In this document: positions 20,130 to 31,536 of the stretch, piece after piece
Layout of the letters: each line of letters starts with the position of its first letter
Position numbering within the stretch: position 1 is the stretch's first letter
DNA from: Dendrolimus kikuchii
Taxonomy: Eukaryota; Arthropoda; Insecta; Lepidoptera; Lasiocampidae
Length of the DNA: 64,000 bases
Assembly: GCA_019925095.2 (NCBI GenBank)
Contig: CM034395.1
Span: 14,291,213 to 14,355,212, forward strand
Direction: 5' to 3'
Translations under genes and position numbers: made by a program
Notes under the pieces: model-generated
Seen by the model: only the letters and a program-made list of their open reading frames with translations
The model's database searches: none
Told to the model about the DNA's origin: nothing

Positions 20130-20330
20130 TCACCTATAGACGTCTGGAACACCAGGGGCAAAACCAACGCGTTGCCAGCCTTTGGGATGGCAACGCGTGG
20201 GGGGGATGGAATAGGGGGAGAAGGAAGCGGGCCATCGCAACTCACTCATCGCACGAAACACGGTTAGCTCAAGGCTAATCGTTTCACACTGATATTCCGT
20301 GAGAGTGTGATCACCCTGGCCCTAAGAGTT
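20130..20330 (+). repeat. SINE-like family B, partial copy
   Basis: GGCAAAACCAACGCGTTGCC, CTTTGGGATGGCAAC, GGAATAGGGGGAGAAGG and TCACTCATCGCACGAAACAC match the body at 61060-61330. The 3' part TTCCGTGAGAGTGTGATCAC is also shared. Confidence 0.75.
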
Positions 20331-20424
20331 GTAATCAAATAGTAATTTTAGCAAGGCTCTACCACGTCCCAAGCGTGGTAATGTCCTTGCCACAGATATA
20401 TAGATACATATGTATTTTTAATAA

Positions 20425-20870
20425 AAATGCATTTTACCGGTTTTATTAAAACGTTTCGACCACTTTCAGTAGCCGTTATCACAGAAGACAAAGATGTCAA
20501 GTGTCTATGACTAATATTAAGTAAGTATTTATTTAGCATAGCACAATACCATAAGTTACCTAAATATTAAACAATAAATTAAAATTAACAAGTTGGCGGT
20601 AGGCTTTTTTACATTTTTTATTGAATGAGTTCAGCAGACTAGCAGACAGCTCACCTGATGGAAAACGGTTACCATCACCTATCGACTTTTGCAACGCCTA
20701 AGGTGCTATAAATGCGCTGCTGCTCTCTTAATGGAGACTGAAACTTAAATAATAAACCTAAAGGCTAAATAATAACTTTAACATTACTCATTTACACTTG
20801 ACATCTTTGTCTTCTGTGATCACGGCTACTGAAAAGTGTTCGAAAGATTAGCATAAAATTCAAATAAAAT
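20425..20870. mobile_element. Foldback element with opposed arms and a nested SINE
   Basis: The plus-oriented arm (20425-20540) has AACGTTTCGACCACTTTCAG and ACAAAGATGTCAAGTGTC. The minus-oriented arm (20578-20604 plus 20743-20870) has CAAGTTGGCGGTAGGC, then ACACTTGACATCTTTGTC and GATCACGGCTACTGAAAAG. The minus arm is interrupted by a SINE-like family A copy. Related single or paired arms occur at 22955, 47890, 55080 and 62565. Confidence 0.75.
20605..20742 (+). repeat. SINE-like family A copy nested in the foldback element
   Basis: A T-run plus ATTGAATGAGTTCAGCAGAC, CTCACCTGATGGAAAACGG and TAAATGCGCTGCTGCTCTC lies between GTAGGCT on the left and AAAGGCTAAATAA on the right. The repeated AGGCT/GGCT is a likely short target duplication. 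The copy is truncated after GGAGACTGAAACTT. Confidence 0.75.
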
Positions 20871-21826
20871 ACTGTCCTTTTATTATTATGTGTACTAGTT
20901 GCGAAAACTTAAGAAAACAGTATGTTTTTCTTAATTTATCTGTATTTATATTTGTCACGAATCGCACGTGTAAAGTACTATTCTCAATACGTAAATGTCC
21001 CCTGTGAGGATATTGTAAATATACCCGTCACAAGTAGCTCAGGCTGGGAAATAAATATTGCTTACTGTTTTATGTGGCAGTATTTTTAAATTTATGCACG
21101 CAACTGTCCATGAACCTATATAAGGATATTATAGATTATTTTCGAAATATCCACTTTCCAATAAATGCAAGTATGAAGTTATTCAAAACAATTAATTATA
21201 CATTAGGCATTCCTTACACAGTTGAGTAGTTGACACATTTTACAACTGATTCTAAAACCGCATTTTTAAATAGTTATGACGTCATTACTTCAACGAGTCA
21301 AATAGCGTATTCATTATTATTTAAACAGTTATTAAACCTTTTTTTAACATAATATATCAATATTAAGATGTAGGCAAGTAAGGTTATTATCGCTTGCGTT
21401 ATTAAAACACATTATTTAAATTTCAGTGTAATCAAAATTACTTTTTTTTATCTAATTTTATCGGGAAAAATCAACTCAAACCAAAACTCAAATCACTCAA
21501 ACCAAGAAGTGTTTGGTTGGTAAAACTCCTTGGTTTTCAAGTCAAATAGCCACTTACTTTTATTCGATCTTAGAAATAAACCAAAGGGATTTGTGTGAAT
21601 TTTGTACTGTATTTTTCTACAAATATTTATTGGAAGATAGCGAGCTAGATACTGTCTACATAAAAATAAGTTTATTTGTATAAGTAGAGATAAGCTGCTT
21701 TCTTCAAGAGATATTTTACGATTTTTTTATATTTTTTGCACGACAGCCTTTTTGTAACAATACATAGTTGAAATCATAAAATGAACTTAAGATTAGATCG
21801 AAATGATATTACTGATTTTTATACTA
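20871..21826. other. AT-rich non-coding stretch
   Basis: No gene or repeat was recognised. Confidence 0.4.
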
Positions 21827-21997
21827 AGGGCCGATTTTTCAATCATCACAAAAGTTATTCATAGAATAAAATAAAATATAGAAAAATTAAAAACGATAGA
21901 TGTATGAATAAAAAAAATTGAATTGTTTCGCTTTTGAATTTAGTTAGGTTATAATTTCCACTGATAACTTTTATCTGATCATTGAAAAATCGGCCCT
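21827..21997. mobile_element. MITE with AGGGCCGATTTTTCAAT terminal inverted repeats
   Basis: The left end AGGGCCGATTTTTCAATCAT and the right end TGATCATTGAAAAATCGGCC-C-T are near-perfect complements over about 20 bp around a 130-bp AT-rich core without coding capacity. The flanking CTA/TAA could be a short target duplication but is ambiguous. Confidence 0.85.
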
Positions 21998-22490
21998 AAA
22001 TCTTCTTAACATTGTAACCTTAACAAAAAATATAAAATATTTAAACATTCTAACAAATTAAATCATTGTATATATTATTATAAATAGGATATCAAAAATA
22101 ATGCTATTCATTTTAGAAATTTTAGTTTTTGTTTTGTCGGAAAGCAATCGTAGACAACATTGTTGAAAAATATTTTTATTTTCCTTTATAAATTTGAATA
22201 ATTGATAATTTAATGACATATCTACATGAATATAAATAACATAATATCAAATGACCCATTTTGCCAGTGTCCTATTTTCCATAACTTGGCTATCTGAGAT
22301 AATATCCTGTTTATTAAAAATACTTCTCCCCTTTGTAGGATAAACAATGTACATATTTATTTCTGGGGCAATAATCCATCCATATAACTTTTCTCACTTG
22401 GCGCTATGAGTATATATGTTTTTAAATATGTTCGTCATATCATCTACGTTGTCTATAAATAATTGTACTCTAATTAAAAGATGAAAAATG
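21998..22490. other. AT-rich non-coding stretch
   Basis: Nothing was recognised. Confidence 0.4.
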
Positions 22491-22790
22491 TCACCGAACG
22501 TTTAGTAGACCTCTCACGCGACCAAAAGGCTGGCGTCTATTTTGCTCAAAGGCCAAGTATTGCTTGCTATTCAACGTGGTAACGCCGGCAGCCTTTTGGG
22601 AACGTTCCCGATAAGCGACAGTGGTTTGGGACCAATATTTTATCTATAATTATGCCCTCCTTTTTTATTTAGTTCTAGTTTTTCATTTTAGGTTTATTTT
22701 TCATATTGTAGTTTAGTTTTAGTATTTAGTTGTATTTTTCTATTGAATAAAATATAATAATGTTGATCAATAAATACAAACTTTATCAAA
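22491..22790 (+). pseudogene. 3' end of the nuclease-type retroelement, uninterrupted copy
   Basis: Codons for ERLVDLSRDQKAGVYFAQ are followed by a small indel near 22562. Then come AIQRGNAGSLLGTFPIS and GPIFYL before a TAA stop at about 22650, and about 140 bp of 3' UTR matching 5345-5442 in reverse. This copy keeps GGGAACGTTCCC (22598-22609), the site that the helicase LINE occupies in its paralogue. It is 5'-truncated and frameshifted. Confidence 0.8.
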
Positions 22791-22954
22791 ATTGTAGTGT
22801 AAATAATTAATCAATCTGTAAAATAGTTGTAATTCAAATTGATTGTGATAAACAGACAAATAAACGAAAGATTAGGACATATTGATGTGTGTGTTTCCAA
22901 AATAGCTATTATGGGTATGTACCTTAAAAACGAATTTCAAAACATTTGGTTTGT

Positions 22955-23150
22955 TTACATTTAAGGTAGTATTTTATTTTTATTTCGAGGTTTCGGCTAC
23001 TTTTCAGTAGCCGTGATCACAGAAAACAAAGATGTCAAGTGTCAATGAGTAATTCTTATTTAGCCTATACTCAATTTGTTAATTTTAATTCTTTAATATT
23101 TATAATTTTTGTTTATGGTTATTATTTACATTATGTTTATTTAAATACTT
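22955..23150 (+). repeat. Foldback-family arm, single copy
   Basis: TTTCGGCTACTTTTCAGTAG, CCGTGATCACAGAAAACAAA and GATGTCAAGTGTCAATGAG match the arm at 62640-62760. The right arm is not seen. Confidence 0.75.
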
Positions 23151-25252
23151 AGAAAAAATCAATCCAAGTTATGTTGGGGACACACATTGCACACATACAG
23201 CTTATCACGTATGTGTGTTCAACTAATAAAGAAAACAAAAAAATATTTGAAGAAATATTATACAGCTCTGGTGCAATTAGGACAGTTGTCTTAAACAACT
23301 GGTAAACATAAATCTATTATTGGTGATAAATTTTGACATTGGAAAATAATTTCGTAAATAGTGTAACGGGTCATATGTAAGCGGTAAGCCATATGGAGTA
23401 ATATTGCCAATAAACTGCGTCGCCGCTTACACTCGGAGAAACAAATAAAATGATTGATGTGTGGCTAAAATTATTCTGTACTTTTGGCATGGTTATTGAG
23501 GGCAAACTAACTAGTTAACTAACTTGGACTAAAATTATGGCTAATATGTACAGTATTTGCTGTCTTACCAATTTTGTGATCAACTATACGAACACTGAAG
23601 AACCATAAAAACACCAGGAATGACAATTAAGGAAGTTAAATAAGGACCATAGGCGACGGTAACCATTTTGCATCATGTGGGCCGTGAGCCTGCTTATCCA
23701 GTAATAATATTGAATATGTCACATTATGGCACAGTCATAAACATCGTAAAATGCGAAACTTTGGATCTTGGCCATGGTTTCAGTCATGTTATTGTGAAAA
23801 TTCTAACACTTAACAAAAGTAAATGTCTTCACTCGACAATGGCCGCATTCCAAACAAGGCTCACAATGACCACGCTTACGACCGCCATTTTTCCTCTTCC
23901 ACTTGCTTGCGAGCGTTACAATCATAAAATGAAGTTGCACAGGTTATGGAGCGTTAAAGTTAAACATTAATCATGAAATACACATATGTCATTGGTTGAT
24001 TTGAAAATCGCGCCTTTGTCAACGTCTCTATAGAGAGAATTGAAACTCTATCGTCAACGCCCACTTCGACCTACCTCTTGACTACGGTACCGTTGTGAAG
24101 TCTGCATGATTGAAAATTGAGACGTCATCAGTAACGTTTTTGCCACGATCATAACGATGGTGGTCACTATGTAGAACAACTGAAGGAGCATTTTGGGCGT
24201 AGTGTGTATCTACAAGCGGAACGTAGCTTAAATGGGAGCTTACTTTTGGTTCTTACAATAGTAAATAAAACTATTCGGAATTTTGCAATTACTGTTTTTA
24301 GTGGTGTACGACGAGGAGTTAGTCTTGACATACCTGTTCTATTTATAGATTAATAGCGAAGCAAGGAGGGCTACTTACAAATACTAAAGTAACTGTGGTC
24401 AATCTGGAACGTATTTCAACGTGAATGGCGTCTAGTTCACGGTTGGTTTATCCACAATACCCGCATGAAGCGCGTGCCGGGATTTTGTTTATTTTTGTTA
24501 TTATCGCAGCAAAGCTTTTACGGAGCACAGCTGTATTTCAACACTGCCTTTGTTCTTCAAAGATACAGCTTCTCTGTAGTAGTTAGATTAAAATGTACTA
24601 AAAACATAGGTGTTTTTCTTCATTTCAAAGCATGAAGTAAAAATTCCGCAAAAGGATTTCTCCTTGTAAAAAGGTGAGACTGCATGGAAAGCCCTTCTAT
24701 ATGTATTGATTGCTAAAGTTTGCTTAATTTATAAAAAAAAAGTAATATTATAAACCACTTTATTATGACAATGATTCCCTCCCAGGAGCTTGTTATTAAT
24801 TACTGCAAAGTATTCATGAAATTGAATAACTCTGACACAGGTATTATTCTATCAAAGAAAGTTAAATTACTCCAGCCTCTGACGTCGCGATGAAAGTTCT
24901 TCTTAAATAAGGTTTAACTGATTTGGAGTTTACAAATTCTATCCTAAAATAATATACCTACCTATTGAAACCAATTTTAATTATGGTATTAAATTGGTAA
25001 AAAGAATAATATGTAGGTACATACCTATATATTATTATACTGTAACGACCAACCTCTCCAGTTGTCTTCGTAAATATAATTTAAAAAATAAAAATAATTT
25101 AAAAAAAATATAATTTAAAAAACATTATGATAGCTAACCGACCTAAAAGGTAGATAAGAATTTTGAATGATTTCAAATAAAAAATCTAATAATTTCAAAT
25201 AGTTAAAAATTAACGAGTTTAAAAGTAGGCAGCAATTTTTTTTTTATTTTAA
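23151..25252. other. Long non-coding stretch
   Basis: A 100-codon frame at 23668-23970 has no recognisable domain. I see no repeat copies that I can name. Confidence 0.4.
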
Positions 25253-26253
25253 TTGATTTTGGAATTCCCAGGGATCTATATTGGGAGTCTTCTTTTTTTA
25301 ATATACATTAATAATGTTGTCAATTTCGGACTAACAGGGTATTTCACGTTATATGCTGATGACATGTGTTTTTTCTACTTTGGTCACTCAATACATGACA
25401 TTATTGCTGAAGCACAAAAAAGTTTGGACAAGCTTATGGCCCAAGATCCCAGTTACTCCTGACTTACGTGATTTTAGAAAAGATGCAATTTTTAGGGTCG
25501 GTAGTTTAACATAAACTTAGAAAGGAATGGATACTCGCTAAGCTGAAAGCTGGGCCATTTTTCAGGTAGCAGGTATCAAAGGTGGAAAAAAACCATGCTA
25601 ACTTACGTCAAAGTACCTGTTACCTGAAAACCGGCCCCGCTTTCAGCTTAGCGCGTATCCATTCCTTTCTAAGTTTATGTTAAACTACCGATCCTAAAAA
25701 TTTCATTATTCCTAAAATCACGAAGTCTGGGGTGACTGGGATCTCAATCTATTAAGTAATATTTCTTATATAATGATTTTGTTGCTAAAAACAAAAAAAA
25801 ACCCTAATCATTGCCCACTAATAATAGACAAGTATAAAAGAAATCGAAGTAACAAAGAAAAGTATCTTGGCCTTTGGCTGGTTGTAAACTAACATGGAGA
25901 CCACATATTTAATTTTTTTTTATAATAATAATAAATATTTTTTTTACTATATACCTCATAAAGTACGGCTCATCATTTATAATTCCCTTGTAAAGTCTCA
26001 CTTTGAATATCTCATAGAAATATGGGGAGCAGCTGCTAAAACAAACTTAAAATTATTACAGATTACATATAATAAAATTGTCAAAACGTTATACTGTTTA
26101 CATTATCTTACTCCAACTAAACATTTATACACTAAAACTAAACTCTTAAGTATTTCACAAATATACACGTATCATACCTGCATTTTAATAAAAAAGATGA
26201 CTAATAAAAATATACACCCCATGCTATTAGCACCCTTTATTACTAAAACATAA
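25253..26253 (+). pseudogene. Non-LTR retrotransposon reverse-transcriptase fragment, split by a MITE
   Basis: Positions 25253-25440 encode GSLLFLIYINNV followed about 15 residues later by LYADD, the conserved RT block ending in the catalytic YADD box. Positions 25865-26253 encode a downstream segment YLGLWL, then KVRLIIYNSLVKSHFEYLIE and WG, then the helix KLLQITYNKIVKTLY, which fits the region after the RT in jockey/CR1-type LINEs. The 301-bp MITE at 25444-25744 lies between the two. Additional stops and shifts make the protein defective. Flanking endonuclease and UTR are not seen. The exact clade is inference. Confidence 0.75.
25444..25744. mobile_element. Near-palindromic MITE with about 120-bp arms
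   Basis: The outer ends AGATCCCAGTTACTCC and ACTGGGATCT pair. Further in, ACGTGATTTTAG pairs with CTAAAATCACG, and GGTAGTTTAACATAAACTTA with its complement, followed by AAAGGAATGGATAC and CTAAGCTGAAAGC. The arms meet around AGGTAGCAGGTATCAAAGG and CCTGTTACCTG. No coding capacity is present. It probably disrupts the RT fragment. Confidence 0.9.
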
Positions 26254-27669
26254 TAAGTAAATATAATATCCGAAAGAAAAAACAATATTATAGTACTTAC
26301 TTAAGTCTAACACGAACAAATTATTAGAAAAAAACATCATGTTTTAAAGGTGTGCAGTTATTTAATAAATTGCCAAACGATTTACAAAAGTTTATACTTT
26401 TTTAAAATTACACTGAAAAACCTTTTATAAAGATAAATATAAATTAATAAATTAATAAATATTAAACGAAGACTGCATAGCACCACATTCGTATAATAAT
26501 TTATACTGTATTTTTTAATAATTTTTTTTTATCTCATTGTAAGTAAACTAAATGTTCTTGTTAAGGGAATAAATCTAAGAATGAGAAGAGATATTTTTGC
26601 AGCGCTAAGTGAACTACATCTTCCTGTCACACGTGCAGACCCAGTAGTATTCGAGAAAAATAACTGCCATGTACAGACAGACCTACTTGTACCTAAAGTA
26701 CTGCACACTGTGCAGGTGTGCTTGGTATGGGTACCGCCATGTTTTTGTCTAGAGAGGGGGGCCCAATTCACTAATATCAATACCTTGGCGTTATGAAGAT
26801 ATTCAAAGTACGGTTCCATTGCGATAGTGTCAAAAATTCGTATTCTACTGAAACCATAATACGGTCGCGGCGAAATAATAGTAGACAAAATTACCATTAC
26901 CATTAGCAGAAATGGCGTTAGTTTAAATGAATCAACTCACTTCATGAGGATTCGTTTATAAATATTTGTAAAGAGAAAGAGAGGCGTACCACGGTCACGC
27001 CATTGGAATTAACAGAATACCGAAATCAGGTAAACCTACGATTGTGAAGAGTGTCAGGCTATTTTGAAAAGATAGTAATAGCAGAATTGGGACCCTGACC
27101 TTTCGCTCTTAGCTGTGGTTCAAGATATGTTCAGGAGGCAAACCGAGGAGAGGGACTGGAGCTGTTTAACATACAGTTTTACACAACTTATAATTCCAAT
27201 CGGCAGATTTCGTTTGAGCATAAAGTGCAGATCGATTTCCGACATGTAAATAATTTATATTGAAATTTATACACAAGCGGAAATGGCAGTGTTGCTTGCT
27301 TTGCATTCTTAGCTCTGTTCCGCTTACACGATTCGTACAGTGTTGGACGTTTCCCGTGCTACTAAAATTGGTTTACTGCGCAGATACATCGGGAGGAATT
27401 ATTAGTTATGTAAAACTGTAATCCATCATCAGTATTAACAGGCTGTAATAAAATTCAAAAAAACTGTTTTCGCTGTACAATATGTACAAATATTATGGAT
27501 TTGGTTTCAATTTATGTTAGATAGCCAAAATAATCTTTCACATACTTTTCTTGCTGACATATTTATATTTATCGAGAACACGAGATTGGAAGGAATAGAT
27601 ATTCCACAAACGGGAAATGAAACGAATAGAATTAGTTTGATCTCTGAACTGTATGTATATTTGAGCGAG
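26254..27669. other. AT-rich non-coding stretch
   Basis: Long overlapping frames on both strands at 26529-26903 show no domain. Nothing else was recognised. Confidence 0.4.
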
Positions 27670-28390
27670 TATGAATGTTTTAACCGACTTCAAAAAAGAG
27701 GAGGTTCTCAATTCGTCTGTATGTTGTTTTTTTGTATGTTCGTTACTTGATTTCTCCGTCAATTGTGAACAGTTTCAAAATTTTTCTTTTAATCGAAAGG
27801 TTATACTCCCGAATTGGTCCTATTGTTACCATGTCAGGCTCTGACGAGTGAATTCCAAAGAATAGAGAAACTCACGAAAATTGATTTGACAGATTTCTAT
27901 GTAAAACGATATCTCCGTCAATTCTAAACCGATTTTCAAATTTTTCTTTACTCGTAGGTCTACACTCCCGAAGTGGTGCCATGGTCACGAAGTCAGGATC
28001 CGGTGAGTGGGTTCCAGAAAAATTGAGAATAACTATTATTTATTAAAGAGCGCCGTGCGTCTAAATTCTTGGAAAAAAAGTTGTATACATGTTGGAAACA
28101 GAGTTGTGTACACGTTGTATAAACTTTCTAAAGACGCTTAAATTTTTTCTAGGCAGGCTACCCGATATCTCCGTTAATTTTGGACCGATTTTCATATTGT
28201 TTTTTTAACTCCCGAGACGGTTCCATAGTCACCAAGTCAGGATCTGATTTGTGGATCGCAAACAGATCGAGAGCAACCCTTGTTGAAGAGCATATACACC
28301 AAAAAAAGAGATGGCAATTTTTTATACGCGTGCCAGTTGTATAATTTCTACAGGTGCTTAATATTTTTTTTTCACTGATCGATAGCAAAT
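27670..28390. repeat. Degenerate tandem array, three units of about 250 bp
   Basis: Units begin near 27737, 27902 and 28162. Each has 'GATATCTCCGT-AATT' (first unit TGATTTCTCCGTCAATTG), a TTTCAAATTTTTCTTT-like run, CTCCCGAA-TGGT-CC, and CA-GTCAGG-TC-G. The array is preceded by ACCGACTTCAAAAAAGAGGA, a block widespread in lepidopteran repeats. Each unit has diverged independently. Confidence 0.7.
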
Positions 28391-28391
28391 T

Positions 28392-28610
28392 TTATGTAAT
28401 AAAATGTGTGAATTTTTTTATCCTGGGAATCCTACTGGAATTTTCTCGGGGGCGGTTTGTTGTTGTTCGGGTGCATAAAAATGAGATTATTGCGACTTTT
28501 TCTACTAAAACCATAGCTTACATTCTGTTTTGAATGCTGCGGTACTTTGTGTCCCGGGAATTCCGGGGGAATTTCATGTCAAGCGTAGACGAAGTCGCGG
28601 TTATATCGTA
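28392..28610 (+). repeat. Dispersed repeat family D, plus strand
   Basis: TTTATCCTGGGAATCC, GTTCGGGTGCATAAAAA, TACTTTGTGTCCCGGGAAT and GTCAAGCGTAGACGAAGTCG match the reverse complement of 38605-38870 in the same order. Confidence 0.75.
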
Positions 28611-29309
28611 GTATAAAATTAAATTAAAATTCATAGTGGCTCAGAGACTTTCATGGCACGAAATTGAGGTCTTCAGGTTCACATGAAGTCTCTGATAGGG
28701 TGGGTCTGTATTGAGAAGATATTTGTTCATAGTAAATTTATTTATTTTTTAATAAAATCGTTATTATTTGTCATCATCGTCCTTTCGCCTATTGGGTAAT
28801 TTTTATAGAGTGTCACAATATTTTTAAGCCTTTGGTAGTCAAATTGTAAAATTGGGCAACGTGTCTAACGCGCGCTTGGACGATATTCTTTGTAAAGAAC
28901 CAAGTAAAAGTAAATTAAGACATTGGTTTTCTTCATTGAATTTAAAAAAAGGAAATAATCTTTATCTATTCGTCGTCTATTGTGTCCAGATTTTGTTTAT
29001 GCCGATTGTCAACCTTCGTCAAATTTCAGTAGAAACTTGGTGTCCGGAGTCGGTTTTCAGACTGACAGATCTTGAATGCTTGCGGTTGCTGCGACATTGC
29101 AAGCCGGTATTATTGTTGGCCTTATAGCTAAAATACTGAAACCATAATTATTATCAAATTGACTGTGAATTGATTCAAACTTGCAGTAAATACTATTTAA
29201 TGAATGAATAATACTATATAATACATATCATGAAAAATTCAAACAAAAAAAAATATAATCAAATATATCGGCAAGCAATATACTAGATAAGTGTCGTGAC
29301 CAATATGTA
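28611..29309. other. Non-coding stretch
   Basis: A 91-codon frame (28852-29127) has no recognisable domain. Nothing else was seen. Confidence 0.4.
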
Positions 29310-29700
29310 AGTAGTGGTAGTTTGTTTTGTAGATTTGGTAGTTTCGGTAGATTTGGTAGTTGTGGTAGTTTTGGTAGTTGTGGTAGTTTTGGTTTGTAGA
29401 TTTGGTAGTTTCGGTAGTTGTGGTAGTTTTGGTAGGTAGTAGTGGTAGTATTGGTAGTTTTGGTAGTTTTGGTAGTTTTGATTGGTAGATTTGGTAATTC
29501 AGCGGCTGGTCACTGGTATTTAAAATTCTATAGTTTTGATAGTTGTGTTAGTTTTGGTAGTTGTGGTAGTTTTGGTAGTTGTGGTAGTTTTGATAGTTGT
29601 GGTAGTTTTGATAGTTGTGGTAGTTTTGGTTGGTCGATTTGGTTTATTCGGTTGTTTTGGTAGTTGCAGTACTTTTGATAGTTGTGGTAGTTTTGGTTGA
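29310..29700. repeat. GGTAGTTTTGGTAGTTGT-type minisatellite
   Basis: Nine-base variants (GGTAGTTTT, GGTAGTTGT, GGTAGATTT, GATAGTTGT) run for nearly 400 bp and often alternate, giving an 18-bp higher-order period. One interruption lies at 29495-29530. In one frame the array reads as a Ser/Cys/Gly/Phe/Asp repeat (SFGSCG), but no start, stop or flanking domain supports a gene. Confidence 0.92.
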
Positions 29701-30921
29701 TTTCAATAATAACTTTATTCAATAACAAAGTTTCATGGAATAATGTAGTTATGTCTTAATATTACAAAGTATCTACTAATGTTGCATACAACTGTGAGTA
29801 ATAGACGTTTTATTATTAAATTCTTTACCATCTTTCATCGCTTACTTATACATTACTATGCTATACTATACGGTGAAAAAGGAGCAAAAACCTTATCTGA
29901 AAAAATAGAGGAGCAATACTAATTCCTGCCATCAGGCAAACTGTCATAAGAGGAGTAAAACAATCTTCAATGATGTGGTAGGGCGTTTGCCCCTTTGGAT
30001 GGGTCCGACATCTGGTCTAAAGTATGCTACCATAATAACCTTGAGTTATCTTCTAGCATCAGTGTCCTGTTTCCAGTCTCCCCTTCAAGGCTATGCACAT
30101 TGCATCTATGAACAACGGCGACAACCAATAATTATCATATAGATTGTTAGCCTGTCTACAGTGCTTCAGAAAAAAAAGTTGATTAATATTGGCTATTTCG
30201 TATCTGTATCTATCTATAATCCCTTAAGACTATAAGTAGAATACTGATCCTAGATCATTATAGTGAGTTTTCATCATTACAAATTTTAAAATAGTCTGAA
30301 AGTTATCGTCACGTCATTATGTGTAATTCGGGAAAGATTAATGTAATGCGGCAACAAATATTGTTTTGGTCAGATCGGGCTCATTAGCGGCCTACATTAG
30401 GCCTACAACGGGCGTCCGCTGGAGTGGAACTTATCTATCAGTCAACTGTGAACTACCCTCAATATTAACTTCGAAATCGATACTTACGTACACCGTAAGG
30501 GTTTAGCTAACCACTTCATGTAACTAATAAACACTATTAAATTTACATTATGCATATAATATAGAGGGTGGCCAGAACAATGATCTTTAAAAGAAAAAAA
30601 TAGTTAGTTTACTTGAAGGGCTACCCAAATCACCCCATGTATGTTTTACCAAGTATTTCAGTTTTCGAGTTATTAGTGATTTTTTATGAAATTTCGACCG
30701 CATCGGCATTAAATATTTTTTTTATTTTAATGTTTCGTATGTTTATTTGTAAGTTTTATTTGTAATCCATTCCTTATAAATTGTACTTTTATAAGTAAAA
30801 TAAACAGCACCCCAACATTAATAAAAATTTCAAAAATTATAGTTGAAAGTGAAAAAAATAACTTCGAGCGGATCAGACTCTAATTTTCAATTTCAAATAA
30901 AAAAGGCAACTCCATAGTTTC
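29701..30921. other. Non-coding stretch
   Basis: A fragment near 29960-30120 resembles the minus-strand SINE A body (GTAGGGCGTTTGCC, GGTCTAAAGTATGC, AACCTTGAGTTAT). Otherwise this is AT-rich and unrecognised. Confidence 0.4.
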
Positions 30922-31536
30922 AACCTCGAAGCCAGGGTCCTCGCGTCGCTATACCAGTGGCGCAAGGAGGCCCTGGTCAGGGGCACGAGACCGGCGCCTC
31001 AGGAAACAGAGGCTTGCCGGTCGGAGCTCCGCGACGTCGCCATGGTGGTCTGGGAAGAACGCCTCAGACACCCCAGCGCGGGCCTCGCCACCATTGAAGC
31101 GGTGAGGCCCGTCCTGCTAGACTGGATAAAACGTAGACACGGCACCCTGACGTTTCGGCTGACACAGGTCCTCTCGGGGCATGGCTGCTTCGGGAGGTAC
31201 CTGTGTCGCCTAGGCCGTGAGCCGACGTCAGGGTGCCATCATTGCGACACCGGCGACGAGGATACGGCGCTGCACACACTCCAGGAGTGTTCTGCCTGGA
31301 CAGAGCAGCGCCGAGACCTCGTCGCCGTCACCGGATTTGACCTCTCGCTCCCGGCCGTGGTACGCACCATGGTCGGGAGCTCAACCGGATGGGACGCCGT
31401 CTCCTCCTTCTGCGAGCGCGTTATGCTTGCGAAGGAGGAGGCGGAGCGGGAGCGTGAGCGGACATCTTTGCTCCGCTCCCGCCAAAGGAGGACGCGCCGA
31501 CGCCGGAGGGCGGATTTCGACCTTCGGCCACCGTAA
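30922..31536 (+). pseudogene. C-terminus of an R1-like LINE ORF2
   Basis: An open frame continues from about 30922, upstream of the ATG at 31042, into codons for EARVLASLYQWRKEAL. It carries a CCHC-type knuckle (GCHHCDTGDEDTALHTLQEC) and then W-x-x-QRRDL, a signature of R1-clade LINE C-termini. The protein ends in an Arg-rich tail (RTRRRRR) after KEEAERERE. It is an intact-looking 3' part of about 200 codons with the endonuclease and reverse transcriptase removed by 5' truncation. The last half-kilobase downstream is its GC-rich 3' UTR. It would not encode an active element. Confidence 0.8.

Noticed and set aside
26529..26903. 124-codon minus-strand frame
   Set aside because: Both strands are open, composition is low in complexity and no motif is recognisable.
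29442..29663. Gene for a Cys/Ser/Gly-rich repeat protein
   Set aside because: The frame exists only because the repeat unit lacks stops. There is no flanking coding sequence or promoter.
29310..29700. CRISPR-like array
   Set aside because: Units of 9-18 bp are contiguous with no unique spacers. This is a minisatellite in eukaryotic DNA.
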